Shown in pieces: positions 22,101 to 30,726 of a DNA stretch of 64,000 nucleotides (positions are counted from its first letter, which is position 1; every line of letters begins with the position of its first letter). The position numbers and the translations under genes were made by a program. The notes under the pieces are model-generated. The model was not told where the DNA came from. It saw only the letters and a list, made by a program, of their open reading frames with translations, and searched no databases. The stretch is taken from contig CAJQUW010013657.1 in NCBI GenBank assembly GCA_907163375.1, positions 186,001 to 250,000 of the forward strand, in the 5' to 3' direction. Source of the DNA: Prostheceraeus crozeri (taxonomy: Eukaryota; Platyhelminthes; Polycladida; Euryleptidae).

Positions 22101-22737
22101 TAAGAATACGCGCGGGCGAGCGTTTATAGTTTGCGCGTCGTCCACGGTTGTGTGCGCTGCCGCTTGAACCACTAAGATGAACCGCTAAGCATGTTCTGTC
22201 TTCCCTGAACATGAAATTGAGGTCCTATCACATTGTTTAGCCTCTGATACAGGCAGACACATGAGACGCAAAGTCTATATAACAGGACTGCCAACTATAC
22301 TTACATATATAACCTATATTGCAGCAATATCCCGCATATCCACGAATGTTTGGGGTCATGTGCAATTACGCGTGATTGAGCGTGGCATGTCACCTAGTGT
22401 ATCGAAATAATGAGCTACATCAATTCTGCAATCACAAATAAACCAAGATCCACTTCTATATGTGAAAATGTCTATTCTAGGTAGCGATTAGGTAGCACTT
22501 AGGATTTTCTTGTAAAGATCAGTTGCTCTATTACCAAGATAGGTGCGAAACACATCACCGTCATTTCATACTACATTCCCAACACATCATCGGAGTTTAA
22601 TTCCCAACACTATATCAAAACGTACTCAGATGCAAAAACACCCAGCCCAAGTCGTATTTACCCCAATCATGAGGTAAAAGAGACTTTGAAGTCACTTACT
22701 TTGACATCCAACTTAGAGAAACTTATAATTCCATGAT
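19147..22737. other. Centre of the Foldback element, no coding capacity seen
   Basis: No transposase-like or other recognised protein is encoded. The stretch holds a 454-bp TA-flanked MITE (21946-22399). The element therefore depends on a transposase supplied elsewhere. Confidence 0.6.
21946..22399. mobile_element. TA-flanked MITE nested in the Foldback centre
   Basis: The left end CACTAGGTGACATGCCACGC is matched by the inverse GCGTGGCATGTCACCTAGTG at the right end. Similarity continues inward for about 60 bp, including around ccccaaacat. TA flanks both sides (21944-21945, 22400-22401). This fits a Tc1/mariner-type MITE. The start CACTA is coincidental, since CACTA elements make 3-bp duplications and none is present. 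Confidence 0.75.
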
Positions 22738-24124
22738 CATAAATGGGCAGTATTCTTGTAGTTACTGTACAATAACCGGTATTTACCGGTCGTAGGAGTG
22801 CTGGAGTGTCGGAGAAGTGTGTGTTCAAACTCAGACTGGATTAGTAGAACACTCTTCCACCGGTTAGAGCACTGTACAAACTCATTTTCCATGTAGCACC
22901 AATTGATTTGTTCATAAATGGGCAGTATTCTTGTAGTTACTGTACAATAACCGGTATTTACCGGTCGTAGGAGTGCTGGAGTGTCGGAGAAGTGTGTGTT
23001 CAAACTCAGACTGGATTAGTAGAACACTCTTCCACCGGTTAGAGCACTGAACAAACTCATTTTCCATGTAGCACCAATTGATTTGTTCATAAATGGGCAG
23101 TATTCTTGTAGTTACTGTACAATAACCGGTATTTACCGGTCGTAGGAGTGCTGGAGTGTCGGAGAAGTGTGTGTTCAAACTCAGACTGGATTAGTAGAAC
23201 ACTCTTCCACCGGTTAGAGCACTGAACAAACTCATTTTCCATGTAGCACCAATTGATTTGTTCATAAATGGGCAGTATTCTTGTAGTTACTGTACAATAA
23301 CCGGTATTTACCGGTCGTAGGAGTGCTGGAGTGTCGGAGAAGTGTGTGTTCAAACTCAGACTGGATTAGTAGAACACTCTTCCACCGGTTAGAGCACTGT
23401 ACAAACTCATTTTCCATGTAGCACCAATTGATTTGTTCATAAATGGGCAGTATTCTTGTAGTTACTGTACAATAACCGGTATTTACCGGTCGTAGGAGTG
23501 CTGGAGTGTCGGAGAAGTGTGTGTTCAAACTCAGACTGGATTAGTAGAACACTCTTCCACCGGTTAGAGCACTGTACAAACTCTTTCCATGTAGCACCAA
23601 TTGATTTGTTCATAAATGGGCAGTATTCTTGTAGTTACTGTACAATAACCGGTATTTACCGGTCGTAGGAGTGCTGGAGTGTCGGAGAAGTGTGTGTTCA
23701 AACTCAGACTGGATTAGTAGAACACTCTTCTACCGGTTAGAGCACTGTACAAACTCATTTTCCATGTAGCACCAATTGATTTGTTCGTAAATGGGCAGTA
23801 TTCTTGTAGTTACTGTACAATAACCGGTATTTACCGGTCGTAGGAGTGCTGGAGTGTCGGAGAAGTGTGTGTTCAAACTCAGACTGGATTAGTAGAACAC
23901 TCTTCCACCGGTTAGAGCACTGTACAAACTCATTTTCCATGTAGCACCAATTGATTTGTTCGTAAATGGGCAGTATTCTTGTAGTTACTGTACAATAACC
24001 GGTATTTACCGGTCGTAGGAGTGCTGGAGTGTCGGAGAAGTGTGTGTTCAAACTCAGACTGGATTAGTAGAACACTCTTCCACCGGTTAGAGCACTCTAC
24101 AAACTCATTTTCCATGTAGCACCA
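22738..24124 (-). repeat. Right 175-bp tandem array (about 8 units)
   Basis: The same 175-bp unit as the left array, in inverse orientation. One unit carries a 4-bp deletion near 23584, and several units share the variant gaacaa/gtacaa. The variants partly match between arms (the gttcag variant at left, gaacaaactc at right), which suggests exchange between the arrays. Confidence 0.95.
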
Positions 24125-24479
24125 AGAACTTTTCTGGAAAATCTTATCATTTTTTGAAATAATCGGTTTTTGGCGGTTTTTTCCGGTTGTTCGTGTAAGG
24201 AAAGTGCTGGAAGTTGCTGTACAAACTCAGTTTTTTGCTCTTGTATCTAACTTTTTCCATCGGAATGCTGTACAAACTCGCTAACCAGGTAGCACCAATA
24301 CTTGCACCAATTTTTCGAATTTAAATTTGAATTTTGAAGGTGAAGGAGTTCGAATTTTGGAAAAATTTTTGGCTGTACAAACTCTGCGTCATCAGTAGTA
24401 CCTAAACATGTGGTTTCCTATTCTGTACAAACTCTATTCAAAAAGTTGGTGTTGAAGTTGGTGCTAACTTCAACGACAT

Positions 24480-24488
24480 GATTTTGTT
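24480..24488. repeat. 9-bp target duplication of the Foldback element, right copy
   Basis: GATTTTGTT, the partner of 17238-17246. Confidence 0.75.
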
Positions 24489-24625
24489 GACAACTTATTA
24501 CTTTACCTTTTCTTATATATCTAAGTTACATTAGTTGGATGTATATGAAAGATATTTGATTCTGTGAATAAATCATTTATGCCCTTGAGAAGCCTGCAAC
24601 AGGCAGAAACCGGTCGGGCTGTTTC
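24480..24625 (+). mobile_element. PLE-A 3' tail, separated by the Foldback insertion
   Basis: This non-coding stretch ends with aataaatcatttatgcccttgag, shown here only as aataaatcatttatgccc, followed by a short stem (gcctgcaacaggc) and GAAACCGGTCGGG. A tail of the same layout ends the second PLE (30334-30372) and its inverse copy (25657-25690). It therefore marks the PLE 3' end. Confidence 0.6.
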
Positions 24626-24636
24626 AGTTATCTGGC

Positions 24637-25603
24637 TTGTTTTTCTTTTATCTTTTGGGTGTCGTATTATATATCGAGAACCGCAACAAACTCTTTTGTT
24701 GGCCTTGCCTCCTTTTCTCCCGTGAAAATGGAGTGTGGACGGAAAGAGGGTATAACGATCTCAGCTCATTGAGTAAGGCAATGAAGAGACACGAACAATC
24801 GACTTCTCATATGCACAGTCACCTAGCCTTGAAAATGTTTGGGAAACAGGGTCGAATTGACGAGATGACGAACAATCACATAAAAATTTCCAACAAAGCC
24901 CACAACGAGGCGGTAAGGAAAAATAGATATAATGAAGCGTTTAAATGACAGCGTCTGCTTCTTAGCTAAACAAGAACTGCCGTTCCGTGGACATGAGTCC
25001 CAGAATTCTTTGAACCGAGGAAATTATCTCGAATGTCTTGATTACCTGCGACTTTATGATTCACTTTTAGACGAGCATTTAAAAACGTCCACGATCTTTC
25101 GCGGTACATCTGCTAAAATACAGAATGATTTGATTGATGCCGTCAGTATAGTAATCAACAATTACATTAAAAACGAAATCGATGACAGTCAATTTGTCTC
25201 TATCATGTTAGATGAAACCTCTGATATTTCAAATGAATCCCACTTATCTACTGTGATCAGATACGTTTATAAGGGAGAGGCCCGAGAAAGATTTGTTGGT
25301 TTTTCAGATGTGAGCTCTGATAGAACTGCTAATGCTCTCTTAGATCACGTCATTAAAGTCGCCTCCGAATATGAGATAGAGAAAAAATTGGTCGGTCAAA
25401 CGTACGACGGTGTTACTGTCATGAGTGGGCATTTGAATGGTTTACAGAGAAAAGTTCTAGATAAATTTCCCAGAGCTCTCTTCATTCACTGCTACGCACA
25501 CGTGCTTAACCTCATTCTGCAACAGAGTTCAAATTGCTTTGAAAAATGTAGAATTTTTTTAAAGACTATGAATGGTCTTACGGCGTTTTTATATATCAAC
25601 TAA
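24637..25603 (+). pseudogene. hAT-family transposase fragment (TTF-type zinc finger, ZMYM1-like)
   Basis: The N-terminal part has a TTF-type zinc finger: LFCWPCLLFS, then SLSKAMKRHEQSTSHMHS. The core follows with QELPFRGHESQNSLNRGN, FVSIMLDETSDISN (first catalytic Asp), GFSDVSSDRTANALL, VGQTYDGVTVMSGHLNGLQ and IHCYAHVLNLILQQS. This is the hAT transposase group related to ZMYM1 and ZBED-like host genes. A frame change near 24930 separates the zinc finger from the core. The C-terminal catalytic Glu and dimerisation region are absent, because the sequence stops where the next PLE begins. No ATG start remains at the 5' side. A dead fragment. Confidence 0.85.
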
Positions 25604-25760
25604 ATAAGACAAATCAAAATGCTTGAATTTTATCCAAAATGATCCCCAAGGAAAACACAGTATCAAATAAAATCCCCGACCGGTTTCACTTCATTCTCAG
25701 AAGCTTGTCAAGGGAATGATTTATTAATTAAATCTATGTATTCGCCTCATGTGCTATGCC

Positions 25761-25910
25761 CCTAATGCAATTAGGCGGTCGATTATAATTGAGTAAAATA
25801 CGCTTAGATATCCATATTCAACATGTATATTTTGAACTGCAATTTCTTTCTCAGGTTATCTACTGCAGTAGATTACCTGGGAGTAGATTACCTGTAATGT
25901 GTTATAACAC
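25761..25910. repeat. Cluster of three short palindromes in the recombinase element
   Basis: Palindromes at 25761-25775 (CCTAATGCAATTAGG), 25858-25873 (ATCTACTGCAGTAGAT) and 25899-25910 (GTGTTATAACAC) lie at one end of the unit, and all recur in copy 2. They could be recombinase-binding sites; this is inferred only from their symmetry and position. Confidence 0.5.
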
Positions 25911-26153
25911 ACTTTAACGATTGAAACAGTACTATGATTGAAAACTAAGTTCTGACTCACCGAAGCGAAAAGAATTAGCTCTTAAATGCTCCATGAGAGC
26001 TAGAAGATGTGCCAGATTCAAAAAATTGAAGACGGAATTGTCTTAGACTTCTAAACCACTAATACACTCTTACAGATAACTAATAAATTATTAATAATTA
26101 CGAGATGAGTCTGAGCTTAGTTTCCAACCCAATACAAATAATAGAGTAACACA

Positions 26154-27356
26154 TCATAAAGTGCAATTGTTAAAAGTACATCCATAAAAATTGATAGACT
26201 TGTTTTCTCGTGTGTTTGTGTTGTTTGTAGATACAACATTGTTTGTTGTAGCTTCATATGATCCATACAGCACTTTCGACATATCTTTCTCGAATACCTC
26301 GGCATGAATGTAGGCACTATCTGCTTTTTCATTGATTCGACCTGTTTTGAGTGCTGCAACCTCCTTGGATATGCCGCCTTGTACAAGTCGAGTCTTAGCA
26401 GTGCGTCGTAAAGAAGTGTTCGTAAAGAATTCGCCGTCTTTTGCAATATTTTTCATCAACGTTTTAGTGGTATTTTCAATTTTATGAATCCCCATTGGGC
26501 AGCGTTTGTACCAAACAGCTCCTTTTATTTGATGTTTCTGTAAGGGCGTCAGATGAAATGCTTTGCACGCACCATCTGGTCTATGTCGAATGTACTCTTT
26601 ATATAATTTGATCACACATCGATCTGGGTTGTCCGTGTTCTGATAAACTCGAGTCTCTTTGGGGTCCATTCTGGCACATTTTAATCCATAACGCTTGTTT
26701 TTTGACATTCTTTCAACGTATTTCAAATATTCTTTATCATCACTGTCTTTACAAAGAATTAATTGAGATTCGTCTCCAAATTCCATATCATGATGTTCTT
26801 TAGCCGCTCTAAGGCTCAAATGAACTCCCAAATGATAAATAAGTGTGTGGATTAGCTGATCTGGATTTGAAATTCCAAAACTACCATTTTCCCACAATTC
26901 GTTCTCTTGTTCTAGATCAATTGGCAATGCTCTTTTCTTTGGTTTTACGTTACCGCGTTGAGCTGATTTTTTCATCTGAGCATCAAGGGAATCACGAGCA
27001 CTTTTGAAATCAATGTCCGTAAAAATAGAAATTTTCCATTTCATTTCTGTATTGAAATATAGCTGTAGCATCGCACCAATGCCTTTCAACGATTCTGGAG
27101 GATACATATCTCCATCAACCTTTCTGACCTCAGCGAAGAAGTACTTCAAACAGTGATTGAGATCGTTTGGTGTAAATTCTTTCACATTTTTATATACTTT
27201 CAAAACATTATCGTCAATTCTTATTTTCCAGTGGTCATGCCAGGTGACAAATAGCTTGAATGCCCATCTCATCTTATTCCAAGTACTTTTTGGTATTCTA
27301 TTATCGATATCAGAATTAACTTCTTCCTCTGACATGTTTACAAATCTCGACGTCAT
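26154..27356 (-). CDS. Crypton-like tyrosine recombinase, copy 1 (open)
   Basis: A 400-residue protein of the Crypton / DUF3504 class, the family from which vertebrate ZMYM2-4, QRICH1 and KIAA1958 domains derive. The catalytic pattern is visible: LGVHLSLRAAKEHHDM holds the first Arg, TNTSLRRTAKTRLVQGG holds the second Arg box, and TGRINEKADSAYIHAEV holds the nucleophilic Tyr. Residues 1-110 form a core-binding-like helical region. The C-terminus ends INFYGCTFNNCT, a tail I associate with this family. The ATG at 27356 is the first in frame, with a second Met at codon 8. The frame is fully open, unlike copy 2. Confidence 0.85.
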   Translation of the reverse strand: MTSRFVNMSEEEVNSDIDNRIPKSTWNKMRWAFKLFVTWHDHWKIRIDDNVLKVYKNVKEFTPNDLNHCLKYFFAEVRKVDGDMYPPESLKGIGAMLQLYFNTEMKWKISIFTDIDFKSARDSLDAQMKKSAQRGNVKPKKRALPIDLEQENELWENGSFGISNPDQLIHTLIYHLGVHLSLRAAKEHHDMEFGDESQLILCKDSDDKEYLKYVERMSKNKRYGLKCARMDPKETRVYQNTDNPDRCVIKLYKEYIRHRPDGACKAFHLTPLQKHQIKGAVWYKRCPMGIHKIENTTKTLMKNIAKDGEFFTNTSLRRTAKTRLVQGGISKEVAALKTGRINEKADSAYIHAEVFEKDMSKVLYGSYEATTNNVVSTNNTNTRENKSINFYGCTFNNCTL

Positions 27357-27487
27357 TCCTATGTCATTGATTAGTCAAAAGTGAAGAAAGGAATGCTTGC
27401 TTAGATAATTAAGCTGTTTCAAAATTCATGAATTCAAATATGAAATATATCCATGGAGTCATGAGATATCATTCAGCGAACACATAG

Positions 27488-27634
27488 TATTATTACACTG
27501 ACTTCTATGTATCACACAGCTCAAATCTACTCATATGATGCTATGGTATTCTCCTCGCCTTCGGCTCGGAGAATACCGTAGCATCATATTCGTAGATTCT
27601 GACCGTGTAATACATCGAAGTCAGTGTAATAATA
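27488..27634. repeat. Long imperfect palindrome at the end of recombinase unit 1
   Basis: The arms begin tattattacactgac and end gtcagtgtaataata. They include atatgatgctatggtattct pairing with agaataccgtagcatcatat, and the tip is tcgccttcggct. Both units carry it next to the crossover site, so it belonged to the element before duplication. Confidence 0.8.
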
Positions 27635-28051
27635 TTACGTATTCGCCTCATGTGCTATGCCCCTAATGCAATTAGGCGGTCGATTATAATTGAGTAAAAT
27701 ACGCTTAGATATCCATATTCAACATGTATATTTTGAACTGCAATTTCTTTCTCAGGTTATCTACTGCAGTAGATTACCTGGGAGTAGATTACCTGTAATG
27801 TGTTATAACACACTTTAACGATTGAAACAGTACTATGATTGAAAACTAAGTTCTGACTCACCGAAGCGAAAAGAATTAGCTCTTAAATGTTCCATGAGAG
27901 CTAGATGTGCCAGATTCAAAAAATTGAAGACGGAATTGTCTTAGACTTCTAAACCACTAATACACTCTTACAGATAACTAATAAATTATTAATAATTACG
28001 AGATGAGTCTGAGCTTAGTTTCCAACCCAATACAAATAATAGAGTAACACA

Positions 28052-29274
28052 TCATAAAGTGCAATTGTTAAAAGTACATCCATAAAAATTGATAGACTTG
28101 TTTTCTCGTGTGTTTGTGTTGTTTGTAGATACAACATTGTTTGTTGTAGCTTCATATGATCCATACAGCACTTTCGACATATCTTTCTCGAATACCTCGG
28201 CATGAATGTAGGCACTATCTGCTTTTTCATTGATTCGACCTGTTTTGAGTGCTGCAACCTCCTTGGATATGCCGCCTTGTACAAGTCGAGTCTTAGCAGT
28301 GCGTCGTAAAGAAGTGTTCGTAAAGAATTCGCCGTCTTTTGCAATATTTTTCATCAACGTTTTAGTGGTATTTTCAATTTTATGAATCCCCATTGGGCAG
28401 CGTTTGTACCAAACAGCTCCTTTTATTTGATGTTTCTGTAAGGGCGTCAGATAAAATGCTTTGCACGCACCATCTGGTCTATGTCGAATGTACTCTTTAT
28501 ATAATTTGATCACACATCGATCTGGGTTGTCCGTGTTCTGATAAACTCGAGTCTCTTTGGGGTCCATTCTGGCACATTTTAATCCATAACGCTTGTTTTT
28601 TGACATTCTTTCAACGTATTTCAAATATTCTTTATCATCACTGTCTTTACAAAGAATTAATTGAGATTCGTCTCCAAATTCCATATCATGATGTTCTTTA
28701 GCCGCTCTAAGGCTCAAATGAACTCCCAAATGATAAATAAGTGTGTGGATTAGCTGATCTGGATTTGAAATTCCAAAACTACCATTTTCCCACAATTCGT
28801 TCTCTTGTTCTAGATCAATTGGCAATGCTCTTTTCTTTGGTTTTACGTTACCGCGTTGAGCTGATTTTTTCATTTGAGCATCAAGGGAATCACGAGCACT
28901 TTTGAAATCAATGTCCGTAAAAATAGAAATTTTCCATTTCATTTCTGTATTGAAATATAGCTGTAGCTATATATATGTAGCTATATATATGTACCAATGC
29001 CTTTCAGCGATTCTGGAGGATACATATCTCCATCAACCTTTCTGACCTCAGCGAAGAAGTACTTCAAACAGTGATTGAGATCGTTTGGTGTAAATTCTTT
29101 CACATTTTTATATACTTTCAAAACATTATCGTCAATTCTTATTTTCCAGTGGTCATGCCAGGTGACAAATAGCTTGAATGCCCATCTCATCTTATACCAA
29201 GTACTTTTTGGTATTCTATTATCGATATCAGAATTAACTTCTTCCTCTGACATGCTTACAAATCTCGACGTCAT
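28052..29274 (-). pseudogene. Crypton-like tyrosine recombinase, copy 2 (broken)
   Basis: Nearly identical to copy 1. Near 28965-28992 the five bases atcgc of copy 1 are replaced by a microsatellite-like stretch, tatatatatgtagctatata. This introduces a stop after ESLKGIGTYI and separates residues 1-97 from the catalytic part. The catalytic region (28052-28942, Arg boxes and Tyr) is otherwise open. Only a handful of other substitutions are seen, so the duplication is recent relative to most repeats in the window. Confidence 0.85.
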
Positions 29275-29405
29275 TCCTATGTCATTGATTAGTCAAAAGT
29301 GAAGAAAGGAATGCTTGCTTAGATAATTAAGCTGTTTCAAAATTCATGAATTCAAATATGAAATATATCCATGGAGTCATGAGATATCATTCAGCGAACA
29401 CATAG

Positions 29406-29527
29406 TATTATTACACTGACTTCTATGTATCACACAGCTCAAATCTACTCATATGATGCTATGGTATTCCGTAGCATCATATTCGTAGATTCTGACCGTG
29501 TAATACATCGAAGTCAGTGTAATAATA
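29406..29527. repeat. Palindrome at the end of recombinase unit 2 (shorter tip)
   Basis: The same palindrome as at 27488-27634, but the tip (about 25 bp around ctcctcgccttcggctcgga) is missing and the arms meet at tattccgtagc. Loss of a hairpin tip is typical of replication slippage. Confidence 0.8.
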
Positions 29528-29544
29528 TTACGTATACATAAAAT

Positions 29545-30102
29545 TCAAACTGAAATAGCATTCAGCGCAGGTTTCAGCAACTCAATGATACGGCGTTCCA
29601 TAGCTTCCCTATCAACCTTGGTTTTCGATGGTGATATCTGATAGAGAGGAGCAGCCTCAAATTTCTTTGATAATGAACTCCCACAAGAAGCTATGTGCTT
29701 GCTCATACCTAGGATCCCATACTCTGGACGAAACATTTGCTGCCTATGTACTGTGAGCCTGTTCCTAAAAATATCTCCGGTCTGACCTATATAGAATTCT
29801 TGGCAACCTAGGCACCTAATAAAATAAATAACATTCTTCGAAGTACAACTGAGATTACGCTTTACCTCAAAGTTTCTTTCGCAATTAACAGCCTTAAATT
29901 GGATGGTTTTTCCCGTTACAAAGATATCACAGCAACAGCAACCGCACCTAGGTTCTTCACACTTAGTAATCCCAGTTATAGTCCTTCTATTGCCATTACT
30001 CAAGATATTCAGGAGGGACCTAGGTTGCCTGAAAGACCAAACCATTCTAGTCTGCTTAAAGGGTTCCATTAATCTAAGACTGTTATAGGCTGGAGCGACC
30101 AC
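29545..30102 (-). pseudogene. PLE-B GIY-YIG endonuclease region
   Basis: A frame of 185 residues reads FRQPRSLLNILSNGNRRTIT, CEEPRCGCCCC (zinc-binding linker), NVIYFIRCLGCQEFYIGQTG (GIY-YIG) and FRNRLTVHRQQM, ending RRIIELLKPALNAISV. It is the C-terminal endonuclease of a Penelope-like element, a family distinct from PLE-A. The RT core that should precede it is absent. Confidence 0.8.
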
Positions 30103-30227
30103 CTTCGAATATAGATTTGGATTGTTCTTATTTAAGGTGCATACAAAAGGAATAACGTCATCATGGATGGCAGACGTGTTTCTGTCACTAGGTCTGGCAT
30201 TAAGTACGTATTTGGCACGTTCAACTT

Positions 30228-30421
30228 GGCGGTTGATAGGGAAGCTGTGGAACGCCGTATCATTGAGTTGCTGAAACCTGCGCTGAATGCTATTTCAGTT
30301 TGAATTTTATGTATACATAGATATAATTAATAAATCATTCCCTTGACAAGCTTCTGAGAATGAAGTGAAACCGGTCGGGGATTTTATTTGATACTGTGTT
30401 TTCTTTGGGGATCATTTTGGA
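30228..30421 (+). mobile_element. PLE-C: short 3' end in opposite orientation to PLE-B
   Basis: The last codons (RRIIELLKPALNAISV) and the 3' tail of PLE-B recur here on the plus strand, head to head with the minus copy. The segment therefore forms an inverted pair with 29536-29625 plus 25624-25737, and it shows the uninterrupted target of the recombinase insertion (tatgtatacat). Confidence 0.75.
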
Positions 30422-30469
30422 TATATATATATATCATAAGTAATCGCCATGAGACTTAATAATAAAGAT

Positions 30470-30657
30470 AAATTAAAAAAATTCAACGTAGTCTCACGAT
30501 AAAAATTGTTTATTCACGAATTTTCGTCTAAGACTTCATCAGGTGAACGAAGTTATACATATACATTAACATATACTTCGTTCATCTGATGAAGTCTTAG
30601 ACGAAAATTCGTGAATAAACAATTTTATCTTGAGACTACGTTGAATTTTTTAATTTA
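30470..30657. repeat. Long palindrome with hammerhead-like motif
   Basis: Arms of about 85 bp (aattcaacgtagtctca .. aaattcgtgaataaac) flank a 20-bp spacer. Each arm holds CTGATGAAGTCTTAGACGAA or its inverse, i.e. CTGATGA, a small stem and GAAA, the layout of a hammerhead core. It probably derives from two head-to-head PLE tails. Confidence 0.6.
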
Positions 30658-30726
30658 TCTATATATTTATATATATATATATTTATATATATATATATTT
30701 ATATATATATATTTATATATTATATA
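30658..30726. repeat. TA-rich microsatellite, segment 1
   Basis: A run of TA with occasional TTTA. It is the left remainder of a TA microsatellite that was split by Tc1/mariner insertions. Confidence 0.85.

Larger units (their letters stand above)
17247..24479. mobile_element. Foldback/MULE-like element with satellite-built terminal inverted repeats
   Basis: The element is 7233 bp long. Its ends are inverted copies of each other: the left begins atatcgttgaagttagcacc, and the right ends with the complement of atgtcgttgaagttagcacc. The arms run about 1.9 kb (left) and 1.74 kb (right). Each has about 360 bp of unique terminal sequence, containing several 'gagtttgtacag' motifs, and then eight to nine 175-bp tandem units. 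A 9-bp duplication of the target flanks both ends. Long inverted repeats built of tandem units plus a 9-bp duplication describe Foldback elements (Drosophila FB, sea urchin TU), which belong to or parasitise the Mutator superfamily. No transposase is seen in the 3.6-kb centre. Confidence 0.85.
25738..29535 (-). mobile_element. Crypton-like tyrosine-recombinase element, head-to-tail dimer
   Basis: Two direct copies of a 1.9-kb unit (1901 and 1893 bp) lie head to tail. All three junctions share GTAT: the left is ctatGTATtcgcc, the middle attacGTATtcgcc and the right attacGTATacat. The interrupted PLE sequence at 30303-30325 shows the empty target as atGTATacat. No other duplication is seen. This is the outcome expected from site-specific recombination of a circular element by a tyrosine recombinase with a 4-bp crossover core, followed by a second insertion or by a dimeric circle. 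Each unit encodes one recombinase on the minus strand. Confidence 0.85.
25624..30227 (-). mobile_element. Second Penelope-like element (PLE-B), interrupted by the recombinase dimer
   Basis: On the minus strand, from high to low coordinates, the PLE holds its endonuclease region (30102-29545) and then its 3' tail, which is split at 29535/25738 by the tyrosine-recombinase element. The tail resumes at 25737 and ends near 25624 with the same CCCTTGACAAGCTTCTGAGA and GAAACCGGTCGGGG hairpin motif that ends PLE-C. The 5' part and the RT core are missing. Confidence 0.7.

Noticed and set aside
26117-26446. A 109-codon frame (MQKTANSLRTLLYDALL) on the same strand as the recombinase, repeated at 28015-28344
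   Set aside because: It overlaps the recombinase catalytic region in another frame and shares its coordinates in both copies. The recombinase motifs show which frame is real.
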